Assembly: GCF_016698665.1 (NCBI RefSeq)
Contig: NZ_CP068046.1
Location: 1,860,001 to 1,924,000, forward strand
Source of the DNA: Devosia rhizoryzae
GTDB taxonomy: Bacteria > Pseudomonadota > Alphaproteobacteria > Rhizobiales > Devosiaceae
DNA: 64,000 bases
Direction of reading: 5' to 3'
A program made the position numbers and the translations under genes. The notes beneath the pieces are model-generated. The model saw nothing but the letters and a program-made list of their open reading frames with translations, searched no databases and was not told the origin of the DNA. Numbering within the stretch: the stretch's first letter is position 1; each line of letters begins with the position of its first letter. Below are positions 43,967 to 52,694 of this stretch, piece by piece.

Positions 43967-45664
43967 CTAACTCCGCTTCTCGGCTTCTGAACATAGCAGC
44001 AAGCGTACACGGCGCCCATAGCGGGCGATCTGTCGATCGATACCGGGCTGCTCGGTTTGGCCGTTGCGGGCCTTTGCCATGGTCCAGAGGCCGATCTGAA
44101 AACCAAGATAGCAGAGTTCCATGGATCGTAGAAAATCTGCATCAAGGATGCGTCCGAGCCTGTTCTCAAGCGCGCCAGCAAGGCTGGCAACGGATAAATC
44201 GAGCTCCACTGATGCGCCGGCCACATCCCAGGCAATGTCCTGACAACCGACCAGGTCATGGGCCGCGTGGTGATCAAGGCCATCGAGCTTCATCCAGCCC
44301 TCCGCGCCATGCACCCATTCCCACCGATGCATGCGATTATCTGTGCAGCACGGCTGGGCTGCAAAGCGGGCCGGGTCGCCAAGGGCCGCTGTTGCAGCTT
44401 CGCCGATTTGGAGGCCCAGGCTCTGGCCAAGGTTGTAGGTGGCCATGGAGAAGAGGTCATCAAGGCTTGCGCCTCCGCCGGTTGGCGCAAGGCCGGCGCG
44501 GAAGGCGAGGTAGTCAAGGACGCGAGCTGGTGGCGGCTTGGCCTCGGGCGTCGCTACGGGTTGGATCCAGGGGGTGAGCATGAAGCCGTGGCAGATGCCG
44601 CTTGGTGGCGGCGCGAAACCAGCCTCGCTTAGCGCCTGGGCGATGGCCAGCTTTTTAGGCCCGCTGTCTCCGAGGCCGATGAATTTGGCGAGGTAGCGGC
44701 CGCTCTCGGTCTCGACCAGAAACTTGCGCTTTTCCATGGCTGGATCGGCTGGGGGAAGGTCGGAAACAAGGGAGCGCCAGCCCCCGCCCGAAAGGTCGCG
44801 CATGGGCTTGGTCAGGGGGCCAACCATTGTGGCGATCCAGTCTTCCAGCCGGCCCGATCTGAGGAGCACAGCGTCCATGTCCGAGACATGCTTGCGGGCA
44901 CCCATCCAGCGGGCGCGATGCGCCTTCTGCGCCTCGTGGCCGAGATCTCCCCCATGGCTCGGAAAGAAGTGGATTTGCTCTTCGGCGACGCCGTGAGCGA
45001 CCAGCCAACCGGCGACGCAGTTGAAGGAACTGCCGGAAAGGCCGGGGCCCTCATCGACGATGGCAAAGGGTCCGGTGGCGGTGAGAAGACGTTCGGCGAG
45101 GCCCTGCCCCACACTCATACGGCGATCGAAGGGATGGCCGACGGGCCGGATGCTGAAGGCTGGTGGAGCGCCAAGCGCTGCTGCCACCATAGCTGCGAGG
45201 CCAATGCCGATACTGCGAATACCGATTACTGTGGTGCCGGGGCCGAGGCCGGATTGTCGTGCGGCCTCGAAGTAGTTTTCGGGATAAAGCGCGTAAAAAG
45301 CATAGCCTTCGGGCAGTTTGCTGCGGATGGCTCCGGACCGGGACAGCAGCGCCAGGGCACTCTCGTCCACCGGGGACATGGCAGCAAAGTCACTGTCCCA
45401 CGAAGCGCCGATCGCCTGCGCCAAGGCGAGAAGCAGAGTTGCGCCTGCGTCTTGCGCGGGAGTGGTGTCATCGACCCCAGTGGCTTCGCTCTCCCCGTCG
45501 GCAACGCCTTGCACCAAGGTGCTGCAGGCGATGAAGGTCGCGACCAGTTCCGCGTGGCGCGCCAATCCGGGCGGAAGCGCACGACATCGCTCGATCCCTG
45601 CGGAGACGCGCGCTGCCAGTGTCGCCGCGGCCTCGTACCGCTCGATATCGCCATAAACCAGCAT
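43967..45664 (-). CDS. PRTase-like / kinase-like two-domain fusion protein
   Basis: I do not recognise a characterised homologue of this 565-residue protein. Residues about 100-245 look like a type I phosphoribosyltransferase: VIGIRSIGIGLAAMVAAAL, then FAIVDEGPGLSGSSF (203-214), at the place of the PRPP loop. Residues about 310-500 look like a small-molecule kinase of the aminoglycoside/choline kinase fold: KFLVETESGRYLAKFIGLG as N-lobe, LDGLDHHAAHDLVG and QDIAWDVAGASVE as C-lobe catalytic and metal-binding segments. ATG 45664 is chosen as the conserved-looking start; ATG 45724 is possible, and both have weak ribosome sites. It is divergent from the inositol-phosphate synthase gene, suggesting a shared pathway. 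Substrates are unknown. Confidence 0.7.
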   Translation of the reverse strand: MLVYGDIERYEAAATLAARVSAGIERCRALPPGLARHAELVATFIACSTLVQGVADGESEATGVDDTTPAQDAGATLLLALAQAIGASWDSDFAAMSPVDESALALLSRSGAIRSKLPEGYAFYALYPENYFEAARQSGLGPGTTVIGIRSIGIGLAAMVAAALGAPPAFSIRPVGHPFDRRMSVGQGLAERLLTATGPFAIVDEGPGLSGSSFNCVAGWLVAHGVAEEQIHFFPSHGGDLGHEAQKAHRARWMGARKHVSDMDAVLLRSGRLEDWIATMVGPLTKPMRDLSGGGWRSLVSDLPPADPAMEKRKFLVETESGRYLAKFIGLGDSGPKKLAIAQALSEAGFAPPPSGICHGFMLTPWIQPVATPEAKPPPARVLDYLAFRAGLAPTGGGASLDDLFSMATYNLGQSLGLQIGEAATAALGDPARFAAQPCCTDNRMHRWEWVHGAEGWMKLDGLDHHAAHDLVGCQDIAWDVAGASVELDLSVASLAGALENRLGRILDADFLRSMELCYLGFQIGLWTMAKARNGQTEQPGIDRQIARYGRRVRLLLCSEAEKRS

Positions 45665-45750
45665 GGAAGGAAGTTGCCCCGCTCTTGAGCAGGAACAAAG
45701 CTTGGGAGGTCCCGTTGGCTTCATAGATCAAGTCTTTGGGAGCATTGTTC

Positions 45751-46854
45751 ATGACGGCACAAAAGGTGCGCATCGGCATCGTAGGCGTTGGAAACTGCGC
45801 ATCTTCGCTGGTTCAGGGCCTCACCTACTACCGTGATGCCGACGGCAACGAGCCTGTGCCGGGTTTAATGCATGTTAATCTTGGCGGGTACCATATCGCC
45901 GATATCGAGGTCGCCGCGGCCTTTGACGTGGACAGCAAGAAGGTCGGTAAGGACGTTGCTGAAGCGATCTATGCCGAGCCCAACAACACGCAGCGTTTTG
46001 CCGATGTTGCGCCTACCGGCGTCACGGTTCAACGCGGTCATACGCTTGATGGCATAGGGAAATATCTCGAGGACGCCGTCGAGGAATCCGAGCTTCCGGC
46101 AGTGGATATCGCCGAGGAGTTGCGCAAGGCCAATGTCGACGTGCTGATCTCGTACCTGCCGGTAGGTTCCGAAGAAGCCACTCAATTTTATGCGGATCAA
46201 GCGATCAAGGCCGGTTGCGGCTTCGTCAATTGCATCCCCGCCTTTATCGCTTCGAAGCCCGAATGGGAGCAGCGGTTCGCCGACGCCGGCCTGCCAATCA
46301 TCGGCGACGACATCAAGAGCCAGGTGGGTGCAACCATTATCCACCGCATGCTGGCAAACCTTTTCCGCGAACGTGGCGTCCGGGTGGACCGGACCTATCA
46401 GCTCAATTTCGGCGGCAATACCGACTTCCTCAACATGCTGGAACGCGAGCGCCTGCAGTCCAAAAAGATCAGCAAGACGCAGGCGGTGACCAGCCAGATC
46501 GACGTGCCGCTGGCGGCCAACGACGTGCATGTTGGTCCGAGCGACCATGTGCCGTGGCTGACGGACCGGAAGTGGGCCTATATCCGGCTCGAGGGCACCA
46601 CTTTCGGCGGGGTCCCTCTCAATGCCGAGCTCAAGCTGGAAGTGTGGGATTCGCCCAATTCGGCGGGCGTGGTGATCGACGCGGTGCGCTGCGCCAAGCT
46701 GGCGTTGGACCGCGGCATTGGTGGCGCGCTGATCGGGCCATCGAGCTATTTCATGAAATCGCCGCCGCGCCAGTTCACCGATGCGGAAGCCAAGCAGCGG
46801 ACCGATGATTTTATTGCGGGTACAGAAGAGCAGATGCTCGGTGCCGCCGAGTGA
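45751..46854 (+). CDS. myo-Inositol-1-phosphate synthase, actinobacterial/archaeal type
   Basis: This 367-residue NAD-dependent enzyme converts glucose 6-phosphate to 1L-myo-inositol 1-phosphate. [17 protein letters not shown] is the Rossmann nucleotide loop; [34 protein letters not shown] and [12 protein letters not shown] are the conserved catalytic core. ATG 45751 has GGGAG eight bases upstream; an upstream in-frame TTG is ignored. De novo inositol synthesis is uncommon in alphaproteobacteria, so this opens a special pathway. The TGA overlaps the next start as GTGA. Confidence 0.93.
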   Translation: MTAQKVRIGIVGVGNCASSLVQGLTYYRDADGNEPVPGLMHVNLGGYHIADIEVAAAFDVDSKKVGKDVAEAIYAEPNNTQRFADVAPTGVTVQRGHTLDGIGKYLEDAVEESELPAVDIAEELRKANVDVLISYLPVGSEEATQFYADQAIKAGCGFVNCIPAFIASKPEWEQRFADAGLPIIGDDIKSQVGATIIHRMLANLFRERGVRVDRTYQLNFGGNTDFLNMLERERLQSKKISKTQAVTSQIDVPLAANDVHVGPSDHVPWLTDRKWAYIRLEGTTFGGVPLNAELKLEVWDSPNSAGVVIDAVRCAKLALDRGIGGALIGPSSYFMKSPPRQFTDAEAKQRTDDFIAGTEEQMLGAAE

Positions 46855-47447
46855 CGGCAACGATCTTTCTGTTGCGCCACGCCGCCCATGACAATGTCGG
46901 CGGGTTTCTTGCCGGCCGGACGCCGGGGATCAGCCTCGGACCCGATGGCTTGGCCCAGGCGGAGCGGCTGGGGCAAATCATGAAGCGCGAGAGTTTTGAC
47001 GCGCTTTACGCCAGCCCGCGAGAGCGAACGCAGCAGACGGCGCAGGCGGTGGCCGAGGCGCGCGGCGGCATGGCGGTCGAGACGGCAGAAGCGCTGGACG
47101 AGATCGATTTTGGCGATTGGTCGGGCTCGACCTTCGACGTGCTCAACCAGCGCGAGGACTGGCGGCAGTGGAACAGCGTCCGCAGCCTCAGCCAGACGCC
47201 GGCGGGCGAGACCATGCTCGACGTGCAGCATCGGGCGGTCGGTTTTCTCCGGCCGTTTGTTGCCGGTGCGGACCGGCGGATCGCGCTTGTCAGCCATGCC
47301 GATGTGATTAAATCCATTGTCGGCCATGTGCTCGGCCTGCCGATCGATAGCTGGCAGCGCTTCGAGATCAGCCCGGCTTCGATCACCACGGTGGTGGTGG
47401 GAAGCTGGGGCGGCAAGCTCATCACACTCAACGAAGTCACCCCTTAG
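46851..47447 (+). CDS. Histidine phosphatase family protein
   Basis: This 198-residue phosphatase has the catalytic LLRHAAHDN (phospho-histidine RH motif), [12 protein letters not shown], the acid [10 protein letters not shown] and the second histidine in [10 protein letters not shown]. The GTG start overlaps the inositol-phosphate synthase stop, so the two are co-translated. Position suggests it may dephosphorylate inositol phosphate or a sugar phosphate of the pathway; that is inference, since no IMPase-type gene is present. Confidence 0.9.
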   Translation: MTATIFLLRHAAHDNVGGFLAGRTPGISLGPDGLAQAERLGQIMKRESFDALYASPRERTQQTAQAVAEARGGMAVETAEALDEIDFGDWSGSTFDVLNQREDWRQWNSVRSLSQTPAGETMLDVQHRAVGFLRPFVAGADRRIALVSHADVIKSIVGHVLGLPIDSWQRFEISPASITTVVVGSWGGKLITLNEVTP

Positions 47448-47455
47448 GAGGCCCC

Positions 47456-48214
47456 ATGCGCCTTTCGACAGACGAAATCGCAAAACGGGTCGAGGAACTC
47501 GGACCCTGGTTCCACAATATCGAGATCGGCGGGGTGCGGACGGCGCCCAACCATTTCCTGGGCGACTATCCGAACCGGAAATATCGCAAGTTCGCCGATG
47601 CCATTCCGGCGGACCTCACGGGCAAGACAGTGCTCGATATTGGCTGCAATGCCGGGTTCTACTCGATCGAGATGAAGAAGCGCGGTGCCGAGCGGGTGGT
47701 TGGCGTTGATTTTGACGATCGCTACCTGGCGCAGGCGCGCTTTGCGGCGGAGGTGGAGGGCGTCGACATCGAATTCCGCAAGCTCTCGGTTTATGACGTG
47801 GGTGCGCTGGGCGAGAAGTTCGACGTCGTGATCTTCATGGGCGTCCTTTATCACCTCCGCCATCCGCTTTTGGCGCTGGACCTGATCCGCGAGCATGTCG
47901 CCAAGGACGTTCTGGTGTTCCAGTCCATGCAGCGCGGCAGCACAGAGGTACCGCAGCTTGCGGAGGATTATCCTTTTACTGAGACGGCCTTGTTTGACGA
48001 TCCCGCTTACCCCAAGCTGCATTTCATAGAGAAGCGCTACTCGAACGATCCGACCAATTGGTTCGTGCCCAATGCGGCGGCGGCCGAGGCGCTGTTGCGC
48101 AGTGCGGGTTTCGAGATCACCGCACATCCTGAGGCAGAGGTCTATATCTGCCGCGCCGCGGCGCAGTCGGACTACGCCAAGCCTATCTATCCAGCCAAGG
48201 GAGCCACCGCATGA
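47456..48214 (+). CDS. SAM-dependent methyltransferase, CmoB-like
   Basis: This 252-residue class I methyltransferase has motif I VLDIGCNAGFYSIEMKKRG, motif II VGVDFDDRYLAQA and FDVVIFMGVLYHLRHPLLAL. The N-terminal PWFHNIEIGGVRT resembles the substrate lid of CmoB/DUF1698-type enzymes, yet the context is sugar and inositol metabolism rather than tRNA. AGGAGG lies before the ATG. It overlaps the downstream hydrolase gene as ATGA. A small-molecule or glycan methylation role is inferred. Confidence 0.88.
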   Translation: MRLSTDEIAKRVEELGPWFHNIEIGGVRTAPNHFLGDYPNRKYRKFADAIPADLTGKTVLDIGCNAGFYSIEMKKRGAERVVGVDFDDRYLAQARFAAEVEGVDIEFRKLSVYDVGALGEKFDVVIFMGVLYHLRHPLLALDLIREHVAKDVLVFQSMQRGSTEVPQLAEDYPFTETALFDDPAYPKLHFIEKRYSNDPTNWFVPNAAAAEALLRSAGFEITAHPEAEVYICRAAAQSDYAKPIYPAKGATA

Positions 48215-49137
48215 TCGAAGCGGCGATGATCTGGAACGAGCCGAATAACAAGTCCCATTGGGATCCTGCGATCGATCCGGAATGGGTGCGGTTCGGACAA
48301 ATGGTCAATCTCGCCGCCGATGCGATTGCGGAAGCCAATCCCGATGTGATCCGGGTGCTGGGCGGAATATCGCCGATCGATCCGTCCTTCATGAACCGCA
48401 TGAAGCGCTATGGCGTGCTGGACCGGGTGAATGCTGTTGCCGTGCATGGTTTTCCGCTGGACTGGAACCTGTGGTCGATTCACGAGTGGCCGAAAAAGCT
48501 CGATGAAATACGGGCGGTAACGGACCTGCCGGTCTGGGTCAGCGAGGTGGGCATTTCCACCTTTGGCGCCGAAGAAGTGCAGGTCTGGGGACTGCAGCGG
48601 ACGGCGGAACTGCTCAAGGGCAATGCCGAGCGCATCCAGTGGTACAGCCTCTTCGATCTACCGCAGGAATGGGGCGCAACAACTCGGCATCGCGAGGCGG
48701 AGGGCTCGTCCTATTACCGGCATTTCTATATGGGCCTGGTGCGTGAGGACGGAACGCCCAAGCCGTCGCTCGAGGAATTTGCCAAGCACACGCCGGAAAT
48801 GGGGCTGGTGCAGTGGTTCCATTACCTTGATCCGCGGCTGGACGATGCCGTCAAGCTGATGAAGCAGCTGGGCGTGACGCATCTGCGCACGGGACTTTCC
48901 TGGGCCGACAGTTTCAGGCCCGATGCTTTGGCCTGGTTCGATCGGCAGATGGCGGCGCTGGAAGACTTCAAGGTGACGGTGACGTTCTGCTTTACGCCGG
49001 AGCATCGGGGCGTCGCGCCGCACCACACCAGTCCGCCGCAGGTGCCGGAAGAATTTGCGGCGTTTTGCGCGCAGATGATCGAGCGCTATGCGCCAAGGTC
49101 AGTTCAGGCGGAGAAGCCGCGGGAGCTGGTTTACTAG
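48211..49137 (+). CDS. Clan GH-A-like glycoside hydrolase, apparently circularly permuted
   Basis: This 308-residue TIM-barrel protein lacks a signal peptide. It begins at what is normally strand 4: IWNEPNN with the acid/base candidate Glu10. The candidate nucleophile Glu112 is in PVWVSEVGIS (strand 7), then IQWYSLFDLP (strand 8) and the usual terminal GLVREDGTPKPSLEEF. Instead of ending there, a further 120 residues follow that look like strands 1-3 of the same fold: LDDAVKLMKQLGVTHLRTGL, VTVTFCFTPEHRG and EEFAAFCAQMIERYA. That last helix normally leads into the WNEPN strand. All eight strands are thus present in rotated order. It is coupled to the methyltransferase gene. Beta-xylosidase-like function is possible but unproven. 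Confidence 0.78.
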   Translation: MIEAAMIWNEPNNKSHWDPAIDPEWVRFGQMVNLAADAIAEANPDVIRVLGGISPIDPSFMNRMKRYGVLDRVNAVAVHGFPLDWNLWSIHEWPKKLDEIRAVTDLPVWVSEVGISTFGAEEVQVWGLQRTAELLKGNAERIQWYSLFDLPQEWGATTRHREAEGSSYYRHFYMGLVREDGTPKPSLEEFAKHTPEMGLVQWFHYLDPRLDDAVKLMKQLGVTHLRTGLSWADSFRPDALAWFDRQMAALEDFKVTVTFCFTPEHRGVAPHHTSPPQVPEEFAAFCAQMIERYAPRSVQAEKPRELVY

Positions 49138-49152
49138 CCCACCAAACGCGCT

Positions 49153-49248
49153 CCCCTCCCCCTTGAGGGGAGGGGTTGGGGGTGGGGGTCCACTATTGGA
49201 TCACACAACCACCCCCACCCTCGGTCCCTCCCCTGAAGGGGGAGGGAT
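49153..49248. repeat. Long intergenic palindrome, same unit as 9451
   Basis: The left arm 49153-49189 (CCCCTCCCCCTTGAGGGGAG then GGTGGGGGT) is inverted against 49211-49248 (ACCCCCACCC, CCTCCCCTGAAGGGGGAGG). It lies between the convergent hydrolase and FrhB-like genes, where it could end both transcripts. Confidence 0.85.
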
Positions 49249-49275
49249 GCACAAGGGCCGTGACATCAAACTTGA

Positions 49276-50655
49276 TTAGTCGTTCCTCTTTGTAAGGCCG
49301 AGCTTTCTTGCCCACACCCCCGGCCGACCACGGCCGTAGCTTAGGCCTTGGTAGAGCTGGAGCGAGGCGCGGGCCCAGCGGAGGTAGAGCTGGGGCTGTT
49401 TCCATTGGCGGGAGAGCCAGAACAGGCGATGGCTCCAGGCGCTGATGTCGTAGCGGAGGCGATAGATCAGCTTGCGGGGGAATGGCAGGTCGGCGCTGGG
49501 GGCGACGCGCTTGCGGGGACGAAGGCCGTTTTTCTGCCAGGTGAGGCGGTAGGCGAGGCCCTCGCGGCGTTGGCGCAGGCCGGCGGCCTGGGTGTTGGCG
49601 ATGTAATCGGCATCGACGGCTTTGAGGTCGAGGCGGCCTTCGGCAATGCCGGCTTCGATCATTTCCAGCATGAGGGGCGAGCGGACGACGGCGACATTGG
49701 TGCCGCGCCAGTCGGAGGAATAGGGCTCGACCCAGGCATCGCCGAAGGAAATGTCGGCGGTTTCGGCGAGAACGTCGTCGCACCAGTTGCAGGCCGAGTT
49801 CTGGAAGAAGCCGGCGCCCCAATCGCCGTCGGCGAGATAGAACCAGTCTTTTTGCCGGACCTCGCCATTGTTGAGCGTCAGCTGGGCGGTGTACCAGTTG
49901 GCGGGACGTTCGGGACCCTTAAGGCGATATTCGGGGCGGGAGACGGCGTCAATCGTGGTCTCGGTCTGCCAGGCGAAGCTCTCCACCAGCCGCGCGCTTT
50001 TCATGTGGCCGCAGAAGAGGCCAAGGGTGAAGGCGATGCGGGTGCGGAACAGTTCGTCCTGCTCACGAAGGAGATGCACGGCCTTGATGAAGCAGGGCAC
50101 GCCAACGACGGCATAGCGGCCGGGGGTGGCGCGGATCTGGTCCAGCACTTCGGAAAGCTCGACCGGATAGTAGCGCGACTTGGCGCCGGCATGGAGCTCA
50201 TCGAGGCTACGGGAGATGCTGTAGCGGAAAAAGCCTCCCTCCCCCGATGGTTTGGCGTGAGCGATTCCATCGACCAGGCCGCGGCGCAGCAGTTCGGCGG
50301 CGACCCAGCTGACCATTCCGCCGGAGCTGCCATTGCTGCGGAAATCGGGTTCGACTACGGCGCCGACATAGGCGGCCTCGAAGCGGCCCAAGCGATTGTC
50401 GCTGTTGGTTGAAGCGGGCAAGCGTTCGGCGCTGATATCGTCTTCGTTGCGGGCGCTAGGCGAGAATGGGCAGAGCTGGGCGAAGCGGGTGCTGCGTTTG
50501 GAGGTGAACGCGCCTTGGGGCTTGTACTGGCCGTAGCGGTCGAAAGTCATGGCAGCGCGACTAGGCTGCAGCGCCGCAACACAGCTGCCGCAGCCGATGC
50601 ACATGCCGCCGCCCATGATGTCTCGGGGGCTCAGCGCCTCAGGCGAGGATCGCAT
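49276..50655 (-). CDS. FrhB-like iron-sulfur flavoprotein of a polysaccharide cluster
   Basis: This 459-residue protein is of the coenzyme F420 hydrogenase beta-subunit family. An N-terminal ferredoxin site (MCIGCGSC, with AQLCPF supplying another cysteine) is followed by FRSNGSSGGMVSWVAAELL, VVGVPCFIKAVHLL, FTLGLFCGHMKSA and a second cysteine pair CNWCDD. Members next to pyruvyl transferases in surface-glycan loci are common but uncharacterised; a redox step on a sugar or lipid is inferred. The ATG overlaps the end of the pyruvyl transferase gene by 17 bases. Confidence 0.88.
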   Translation of the reverse strand: MRSSPEALSPRDIMGGGMCIGCGSCVAALQPSRAAMTFDRYGQYKPQGAFTSKRSTRFAQLCPFSPSARNEDDISAERLPASTNSDNRLGRFEAAYVGAVVEPDFRSNGSSGGMVSWVAAELLRRGLVDGIAHAKPSGEGGFFRYSISRSLDELHAGAKSRYYPVELSEVLDQIRATPGRYAVVGVPCFIKAVHLLREQDELFRTRIAFTLGLFCGHMKSARLVESFAWQTETTIDAVSRPEYRLKGPERPANWYTAQLTLNNGEVRQKDWFYLADGDWGAGFFQNSACNWCDDVLAETADISFGDAWVEPYSSDWRGTNVAVVRSPLMLEMIEAGIAEGRLDLKAVDADYIANTQAAGLRQRREGLAYRLTWQKNGLRPRKRVAPSADLPFPRKLIYRLRYDISAWSHRLFWLSRQWKQPQLYLRWARASLQLYQGLSYGRGRPGVWARKLGLTKRND

Positions 50656-51709
50656 CGAGATAGCTCTCCGAGCTTTGGCGCAGGGTGCCGATGCGGGTGC
50701 CGATTTTCGGGTTCAGCGGTGTGCCGAGGAGGCGGTCATAGTCTTGGTCGGCGTTTGCTTCGGTCACGAGATGCGATTGCGCATCCAGGGCGCCGACGAG
50801 GTCGCGGACCTTGTTGGAGCGATAATCGGACGGTGCGGTAGCGAAGGGTTTGTTGTTGACCAGGGCGAAGACGCAGCCGTGAAAGAAGTTGGTCACGACG
50901 GCATCGGCCCCGGCGATGAAACCGGCAAATTCCGCTGGGCTGGCGTCGATCCAGCTCTCGTCGGCCCACCAATTGCGGTAGCCGATGCTGACGACCTGGC
51001 GCCCGGTTCTATCGGCAAAGGCGCGGACTTTTTGCGCAAACCAGTCGGGCAGGCCATGGCCGTATAGAGCGATATATGACGGACGCTCGGGCACCGGTGC
51101 CGGCTCGATGATTTCAGGGAATTGCAGCACGGGATCGAGCACCATCACTGGCTCGAGCCCAAGTGCCTTGCTGACAATGCCAGCGGAATTCGCATCGCGG
51201 ACGGCCACATCGTCAAAATTGCGCAGGCGCTCGGCCCAGGGCTGATCGAGCTCGTAGGACTGGTTGCCGAAGCTTGCGGCGTAGGAGGCTCGGCGCTTGG
51301 TGCGCAGGCCTTCGCCATAGAAAAGCGTCTCGCCGCCGAACCAGGGGTGGCGGAGATTAAAGACTTCGTCGCTGCCGACCACGACCAGATCGAACGATCC
51401 GGCTTTTTCCGGTTCGTCCAAGGGGAATGGTCGCGACAGCGGCAGGGTCTCGAAGGCGGCGAAGAACTTGCGCGTTTTTTCCGCATAAAGCTTGCGGTCC
51501 TCGCGCTCGCCCCAAAAACCCTGTGCGGGGCGGAGTGCGACGCGCCATTCGGCACGGTCGATGCGCGATGACTGATAGTCGAGCAGCACCGCATTGTGAC
51601 CGCGGGCAACCAGGCCTTCGACGAGGCAGCGCGCTTGCCAGTAGGAGCCATAGTTGATGCAGCGATGAAAGGTCAGGACGCCAATCGGCGCGGAACGGCT
51701 AGCGTCCAT
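50639..51709 (-). CDS. Polysaccharide pyruvyl transferase family protein
   Basis: This 356-residue protein has a GT-B-like fold and adds a pyruvyl group to glycans in known members. IGVLTFHRCINYGSYWQARC, VVVGSDEVFNLRHPWF, AVRDANSAGIV and VVTNFFHGCVFALVNNKPF are hallmark segments. ATG 51709 overlaps the preceding oxidoreductase gene by 11 bases. The frame further upstream is only a shadow. It is paired with the FrhB-like gene, a recurrent association in exopolysaccharide loci. Confidence 0.9.
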   Translation of the reverse strand: MDASRSAPIGVLTFHRCINYGSYWQARCLVEGLVARGHNAVLLDYQSSRIDRAEWRVALRPAQGFWGEREDRKLYAEKTRKFFAAFETLPLSRPFPLDEPEKAGSFDLVVVGSDEVFNLRHPWFGGETLFYGEGLRTKRRASYAASFGNQSYELDQPWAERLRNFDDVAVRDANSAGIVSKALGLEPVMVLDPVLQFPEIIEPAPVPERPSYIALYGHGLPDWFAQKVRAFADRTGRQVVSIGYRNWWADESWIDASPAEFAGFIAGADAVVTNFFHGCVFALVNNKPFATAPSDYRSNKVRDLVGALDAQSHLVTEANADQDYDRLLGTPLNPKIGTRIGTLRQSSESYLDAILA

Positions 51710-52694
51710 AGATCTGGTCGAGCGCGGCGGAGACCGCGGTGAAGTGCTCGGCTTCGGGATCAAAGCGCGCGCCGGTGGACAGCTTTTTGGCCCAGTCAAC
51801 GATGGCGCCGCCCGGCCAGTCGCGTTCGGGATCGGCCAGCACCTGGCTTGACGTGCCGGTGTGGTGCCAGGCGCCGAAATCGAAGAAGGAGCCGTTCTGG
51901 TTCTTGAGGCTGGCGCCGCCTTGCGTGCCGTAGAAGTCGGCTTCGATGATGGCGTCGCGACCGGCATTGAGGTGCCACGAACAGGCCAACCTGAGCACGG
52001 TTCCACCGGCAAGTGTCAGCGTGGCGCTGGCATAGTCCTCAACCGTGTCGTCGTGCGGGCCGATCGGCTGGCCCTTGCTGAAGAGGTTGCCGGTTGCGGA
52101 GACGATCTCGGGGAAGTCGAGGCCCCAGAGCGCGAGGTCGACGAGGTGAACGCCGAGGTCCATGACGCACCCACCGCCCGACAAAGCCTTGTCGAAGAAC
52201 CAGGGTTTGTCAGGGCCATAGGCATTGTGGAAGACAAGATCGATGCCGAAGACCTTGCCGAGACTCCCCTGCCGGAACAGGTCCCGGATGGCCACCATGC
52301 CGGCTGTGTGGCGGTAGGAGAGGTCGACGCCCAGGAGCCGGTCGGCGCGGCGGCTGGCTTCCACCACGGCCGCAACTTCGGCTTCGGTGCGGCCCAGAGG
52401 TTTCTGGCAGAAGACGGCGGTGCCGGCTTCGAGCGCCTGGATGGATTGCGCGGCGTGAAGGGCACTCGGCGTGGCGATGACCACGCCGTCCAGCTGTTCT
52501 GCAAGCAGACCTTCGAGGCCGTCCACGACCTTGGCCTTCGGAGCGAGTTCAAGCGCGACGTCAAGCATTTGCGGGCTGGGGTCGGCGATGGCGGCAGCTT
52601 CGATGAGGCCGCTGTCGAGCAGCGACTGCATGCGCATGGTGCCGATGCGGCCGGTTCCTAGAAAACCGATCCGCAACTTCTCGGCAGAGGTCAT
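51699..52694 (-). CDS. Gfo/Idh/MocA family NAD(P)-dependent oxidoreductase
   Basis: This 331-residue enzyme has the Rossmann loop IGFLGTGRIGTMRM and the CQKPLGRTEAEV segment with the catalytic lysine. The C-terminal substrate domain has GGGCVMDLGVHLVDLALWGL, whose Asp and His are typical catalytic residues. This family includes inositol 2-dehydrogenases and sugar dehydrogenases, so an inositol or nucleotide-sugar substrate would fit the cluster. The ATG overlaps the zinc dehydrogenase stop as ATGA. Confidence 0.92.
   Translation of the reverse strand: MTSAEKLRIGFLGTGRIGTMRMQSLLDSGLIEAAAIADPSPQMLDVALELAPKAKVVDGLEGLLAEQLDGVVIATPSALHAAQSIQALEAGTAVFCQKPLGRTEAEVAAVVEASRRADRLLGVDLSYRHTAGMVAIRDLFRQGSLGKVFGIDLVFHNAYGPDKPWFFDKALSGGGCVMDLGVHLVDLALWGLDFPEIVSATGNLFSKGQPIGPHDDTVEDYASATLTLAGGTVLRLACSWHLNAGRDAIIEADFYGTQGGASLKNQNGSFFDFGAWHHTGTSSQVLADPERDWPGGAIVDWAKKLSTGARFDPEAEHFTAVSAALDQIYGR

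Noticed and set aside
48211..49137. The hydrolase as a fragment truncated at its 5' end
   Set aside because: The upstream sequence is an intact methyltransferase gene coupled by ATGA, and the seemingly missing barrel strands are found at the C-terminus of the same frame.
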